A DNA stretch of 5,293 nt from Stigonema ocellatum SAG 48.90 = DSM 106950 (lineage in GTDB: Bacteria > Cyanobacteriota > Cyanobacteriia > Cyanobacteriales > Nostocaceae). The stretch covers positions 1 through 5,293 of the forward strand of contig JADQBA010000301.1 in the NCBI GenBank assembly GCA_016903675.1, read 5' to 3'. The stretch's first letter is position 1; every line of letters begins with the position of its first letter. The notes under the pieces were generated by a model. That model did not search any database, was not told the DNA's origin, and saw nothing but the letters and a program-made list of their open reading frames with translations. Both the position numbers and the translations under genes were made by a program. This document shows, in pieces, positions 4,902 to 5,293 of the stretch.

Positions 4902-4908
4902 GCCCTAA
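4890..4908. other. Weak hairpin at the rep/mob convergence
   Basis: TTAGGC (4890-4895) pairs with GCCCTAA (4902-4908) with one bulge around ATGTAA, which includes the rep stop codon. No T run follows on either strand. It is the only structure in the convergence zone and would be a poor terminator. Confidence 0.25.
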
Positions 4909-5293
4909 TCAACGTCCCAGTTTCCGCCCCTGACTTATTCCAATGTCATGACCCAGTTTCTTCAATGACTCTCGTTCAGTCGCCAGTTGGTAGTCCGTCA
5001 TTTTGTCGAAGCGTTCGAGTTGTTGCCGGGCGTAGGTAGCCCCTTCCGGACCGTGAATCTCCCTAAACTGGCTAATGGTAGTTTCCCGTTGCTGTGGGGT
5101 GGTATTGGCCAGCATTCGCGCTACTTTCGTTGAATCCCCTTTACAAATCACAAAATAGCTGGCCATCAAGCCGTCTACCGTCACTTGATAGAGCTTCTCC
5201 CGTTCGGCTCGTTCTCGCTGGGCTTGGAGCTGGGCTAACTGCTCGACTAAACGGCCGGTGGTAAAATCGGCTCCTAGCTCATGGCCCCAGATC
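4909..5293 (-). CDS. mob: MobV/Pre-family relaxase, C-terminal part (same gene as 1-1280, split by linearisation)
   Basis: This is the 3' end of the relaxase gene. Bases 5153-5293 duplicate bases 1-141, so only 5152-4909 is new: the last 81 codons, ending in a TGA at 4911-4909. The reading frame joins that of the first part without a shift (residues MASYFVICKGD span the junction), which independently supports circularity. The C-terminal region is charged and probably helical, with no catalytic motif I recognise; in MobV proteins this end usually serves contacts or membrane association rather than nicking. It converges with rep, leaving a 7-nt gap, so the two transcripts probably overlap. A GTG near 5184 could be taken for an independent start, but it is an internal codon of the relaxase. 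Confidence 0.92.
   Translation of the reverse strand, partial: IWGHELGADFTTGRLVEQLAQLQAQRERAEREKLYQVTVDGLMASYFVICKGDSTKVARMLANTTPQQRETTISQFREIHGPEGATYARQQLERFDKMTDYQLATERESLKKLGHDIGISQGRKLGR
5153..5293. repeat. 141-bp terminal direct repeat (contig circularity overlap)
   Basis: Bases 5153-5293 are identical to bases 1-141, checked base by base. The repeat lies inside the relaxase frame, which reads straight through when the ends are merged. This is the pattern of an assembled circular molecule with a k-mer-length overlap (141 is a common largest k-mer setting), not a biological terminal repeat. The unique circle is 5152 bp. Confidence 0.95.

Overview
This window is best read as one complete small circular plasmid from a Bacteroidota bacterium. 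The last 141 bases (5153-5293) repeat the first 141 exactly, so the contig closes into a 5152-bp circle. Bacteroidota, perhaps Cytophagales, is suggested by three things: a promoter of the TTG-N19-TAnnTTTG type in front of rep, the lack of Shine-Dalgarno sequences before most starts, and two lipoproteins of Bacteroidota character. The genus is not determinable from the sequence alone.

The plasmid has three parts. (1) Mobilisation: a 507-residue MobV/Pre-type relaxase on the minus strand runs from 1280 down to 1 and, across the contig junction, from 5152 to 4909. Upstream of it lies a hairpin-dense stretch (about 1300-1445) that is the best oriT candidate, and then a small XRE-type helix-turn-helix regulator gene (1719-1444, minus strand). 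(2) Cargo: two plus-strand genes 7 nt apart. The first encodes a 319-residue lipoprotein with an HEFGH metallopeptidase motif. The second encodes a 151-residue lipoprotein of unknown function. A perfect 28-bp inverted repeat with a 3-nt loop covers the end of the first gene and the start codon and signal-peptide codons of the second. A good intrinsic terminator follows. This cargo block is clearly more AT-rich than the relaxase gene. (3) Replication: about 600 bp without genes (3349-3956), holding a terminator, a strong hairpin of unknown role, an 86-nt stretch without adenine, a DnaA box next to a degenerate iteron, an AT-rich region, three perfect 18-bp iterons, and an inverted half-iteron over the rep promoter. 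A Rep_3-family initiator gene follows.

Rep should act on the iterons and repress its own promoter through the inverted half-iterons. The relaxase should allow mobilisation by a helper conjugation system, since no type IV secretion genes are present. The XRE protein sits divergently from the cargo and upstream of the relaxase, so it could control either. The cargo pair is the least understood part: a predicted membrane-anchored zinc-peptidase-like lipoprotein with a small partner whose translation may be gated by the palindrome.
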